Both the position numbers and the translations under genes were made by a program. The notes beneath the pieces are model-generated. The model saw only the letters and a program-made list of their open reading frames with translations, was not told the origin of the DNA and did not search any database. Below, piece by piece: positions 62,641-64,000 of a stretch of DNA of 64,000 bases; the stretch's first letter is position 1; every line of letters begins with the position of its first letter. Source of the stretch: Myxococcota bacterium. GTDB lineage: Bacteria; Myxococcota_C; UBA6777. Where the stretch lies: positions 62,001 through 126,000 of the forward strand of contig JAKLKB010000004.1 of assembly GCA_023150835.1 (NCBI GenBank), given 5' to 3'.

Positions 62641-63585
62641 TCAGTCCGATGTATCCTGCTCCTGCAATGAAGTATCCGAATCTCCCGTCTCTTCGGACTT
62701 TAACAAACGGTGCAGACTCAGATCCAAGCGGCTGCGGATCATCTCCATCAAGCTGTCGAATTCTTCTTGCGGCAGTTTTAGCCGCGCCAACAGCGCATCG
62801 CGTGTGCGTGCAAGCAAGACCTCTCGCGCACGAGCGATCCGACGTGCAGCTGTCGCCCGATGGATGTGATAGATCGCCCCGATCTGATCGATCGAAAGAC
62901 CTGCGATCAGGTTTTGCCGCAGCAGATTCCGCTCGCCGCTGCTCAACGATCGCATCGCCTCCTCGAAAGCTTCTTTGAACTGGTTTCGATACTCACGCTT
63001 CAAAAAGTCCAACTCGACATCGGTTTGCAGGTCAGGAGCGTTCATCAACCGATCATCGTCCGCCCCATGCTCGCGTTTTTGCTGCGCACCGCTACGCACA
63101 CAATCCAAAAAAGTCCGCGTGGCGGTCACCCGCAACCAACTGTGAAACGGCCCTTGTCCCGCATAATGCCGAATCCGCGCATCTCGCTGCGGTGTATCCA
63201 CAAATAACTTTTCGCGCAAGATCTGGAGCAGATCTTCTTCGGGATGTGCTTGACTCGCAAAACGCCTTGCGATCTGACGCACCATCGAAGCGTGTTGGCG
63301 CTCCAACATCTCGATGGCTTCGGCGTCTTGTTGGGTACAAGCAAAGGCAAGATACAGATCCGAAGCATACAACCGAGAAAACCACGCATCCAAGGGCATA
63401 TTCGACGCATGGCTCACATAACTCTGCGCCAAATGCCTCACAAACGCCGAAGAATCCATAAGGATCGTTGGCCAACATTGCTGCGCTTGCTGCATATGCC
63501 CTTGCAGGCGCGCTTCGAGATCAAAGATGGCTTGGGCTTGCTTGCCTAAGGTAGGACCGAGAGCTTGCACAAAGATTTCTTGCAT
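62641..63585 (-). CDS. Sigma-70 family (ECF-like) sigma factor, Myxococcales type
   Basis: About 314 residues. The C-terminal half contains region 2 (HYAGQGPFHSWLRVTATRTF, LDCVRSG) and region 4 (MRSLSSGERNLLRQNLIAGL, SIDQIGAIYHIHRATAARRI) of a sigma factor. The N-terminal about 90 residues extend beyond ordinary ECF sigma factors, as in the long Myxococcales sigma-70 family (TIGR03001 style). It should direct RNA polymerase to a stress or envelope regulon. No anti-sigma factor gene is adjacent in the window. The start at 63585 is preferred because GGAG lies about 7 bases upstream; the frame from 63624 would begin with GTG. Confidence 0.8.
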   Translation of the reverse strand: MQEIFVQALGPTLGKQAQAIFDLEARLQGHMQQAQQCWPTILMDSSAFVRHLAQSYVSHASNMPLDAWFSRLYASDLYLAFACTQQDAEAIEMLERQHASMVRQIARRFASQAHPEEDLLQILREKLFVDTPQRDARIRHYAGQGPFHSWLRVTATRTFLDCVRSGAQQKREHGADDDRLMNAPDLQTDVELDFLKREYRNQFKEAFEEAMRSLSSGERNLLRQNLIAGLSIDQIGAIYHIHRATAARRIARAREVLLARTRDALLARLKLPQEEFDSLMEMIRSRLDLSLHRLLKSEETGDSDTSLQEQDTSD

Positions 63586-63636
63586 CCAATACTCCGAGAG
63601 ATCCGCGCAATACAAAACAACCACACCAAAACAGTC

Positions 63637-63753
63637 ATACGCGATCCGAGTGATGTGTACACAAAGGAGAGTACCTAGACGCCCGATTATAGGGCATCCC
63701 CCTGTGGCTACCCCTGCCTTTCACGATCGCACAACGGGCGGATCTCGTATCAC
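63637..63753. repeat. Family-1 repeat element, reverse
   Basis: CATACGCGATCCG, core GGGCATCCCCCTGTGGCTAC, TTTCACGATCGCACAACGGG and end GGATCTCGTATCACT. It lies about 50 bases upstream of the sigma-factor start. The rest to 63929 shows nothing else. Confidence 0.8.
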
Positions 63754-63929
63754 TCGCCAAACGCCGGGCACAGCGTTGCAAAAAAAACAGTCGCTCACGA
63801 AAGATGCGCCAGACGTCGTGTTGCGTTAAGATACCCCAGACCTTGCAGAAGCGAAAGATCGCAGCGCCAAACTCCACACCCTCGACGCTCGAAACGCTCG
63901 TTTCGCAAGATCCACACACGGAGGTCTGT

Positions 63930-64000
63930 ATGCCCGCACCAAAAAAGCCTTCGCTCCGACCTCTCGGACTCGAAAGCACAAACGAAGCCACGACCACACC
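63930..64000 (+). CDS. Start of a further gene, cut by the window edge
   Basis: ATG at 63930 with CGGAGGTCTGT just upstream (GGAGG 6 bases from the start) and an open frame to the end, reading MPAPKKPSLRPLGLESTNEA. Too short for any family call; the Pro/Lys-rich opening suggests a cytoplasmic protein. Confidence 0.55.
   Translation, partial: MPAPKKPSLRPLGLESTNEATTT

Noticed and set aside
1-64000. Transposase, integrase, phage genes, tRNA or rRNA genes
   Set aside because: Reading all frames gave no such protein, and no cloverleaf or rRNA segment was noticed. The repeat elements are non-coding.

Overview
The window looks like chromosome from a member of the Myxococcota with moderate GC. Three protein features point that way: a C-terminal sorting tail of the MYXO-CTERM kind (GC motif, membrane helix, basic cluster) on the CAP-domain protein at 17914-19632; a sigma factor at 62641-63585 that reads like the Myxococcales-type sigma-70 family; and several lipoproteins built from Stig1-like (HCGxCxxxC), Dickkopf-like and MopE-like (DNDCDGxxD) cysteine repeats. 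No rRNA, tRNA, CRISPR array, transposase or phage gene was recognised.

Layout. 1-7.1 kb: a membrane sulfatase/phosphoethanolamine-transferase-like enzyme, a signal-less multidomain peptidoglycan hydrolase (-) and a beta-helix lipoprotein. 7.1-16.8 kb: a complete TonB energy-transduction cluster in the order DUF3450 protein, TtpC-like MotA/TolQ/ExbB protein, a natural ExbB-ExbD fusion, a second ExbD, TonB, a TPR protein and a large TonB-dependent receptor. 16.9-24.2 kb: a GNAT acetyltransferase, a CAP protein, secreted Cys-rich proteins, a YkgJ-type protein and RlmI. 24.2-34.1 kb: two unrecognised cytoplasmic or membrane proteins (-), a lipoprotein carrying six nearly identical 108-residue repeats, a GH13 alpha-glucosidase (-) and a THUMP-type RNA methyltransferase. 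34.3-42.7 kb: a Cys-rich secreted protein coupled to an HExxH lipoprotein, a Stig1-repeat lipoprotein and a 7TMR-DISM hybrid histidine kinase. 43-47.2 kb: two paralogous small lipoproteins, a Sec-exported nickel superoxide dismutase (-) and a DarT/DarG toxin-antitoxin pair. 47.4-54.9 kb: a PD40 propeller protein, a phospholipase-D-like protein with a CBM20 module, a MopE/Stig1 lipoprotein (-) and a YgiQ-type radical SAM protein. 54.9-64 kb: a translationally coupled pair of a pseudokinase and a 1312-residue membrane protein (-), a double cNMP-domain protein, the sigma factor (-) and the start of one more gene at the right edge.

The other striking feature is the intergenic DNA. At least four families of short non-coding, palindrome-rich repeats recur: family 1, about 100-125 bp with ATACGAWATCCG-type inverted ends and nine copies; family B, 118 bp with a 17-bp inverted repeat; family 2, about 90-130 bp with a GGGGTCAAGGGAGC core; and family 3, one copy with CCCTCACCCC ends. 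Many copies touch or overlap stop codons. Several genes are followed by a partial duplicate of their own 3' end, and in-frame minisatellites have expanded linkers in several proteins. Together these suggest a genome shaped by small-repeat mobility and slippage.

All functions are inferred from reading motifs in the translated sequence; no database search was run. Start codons were chosen from visible ribosome binding sites where possible.
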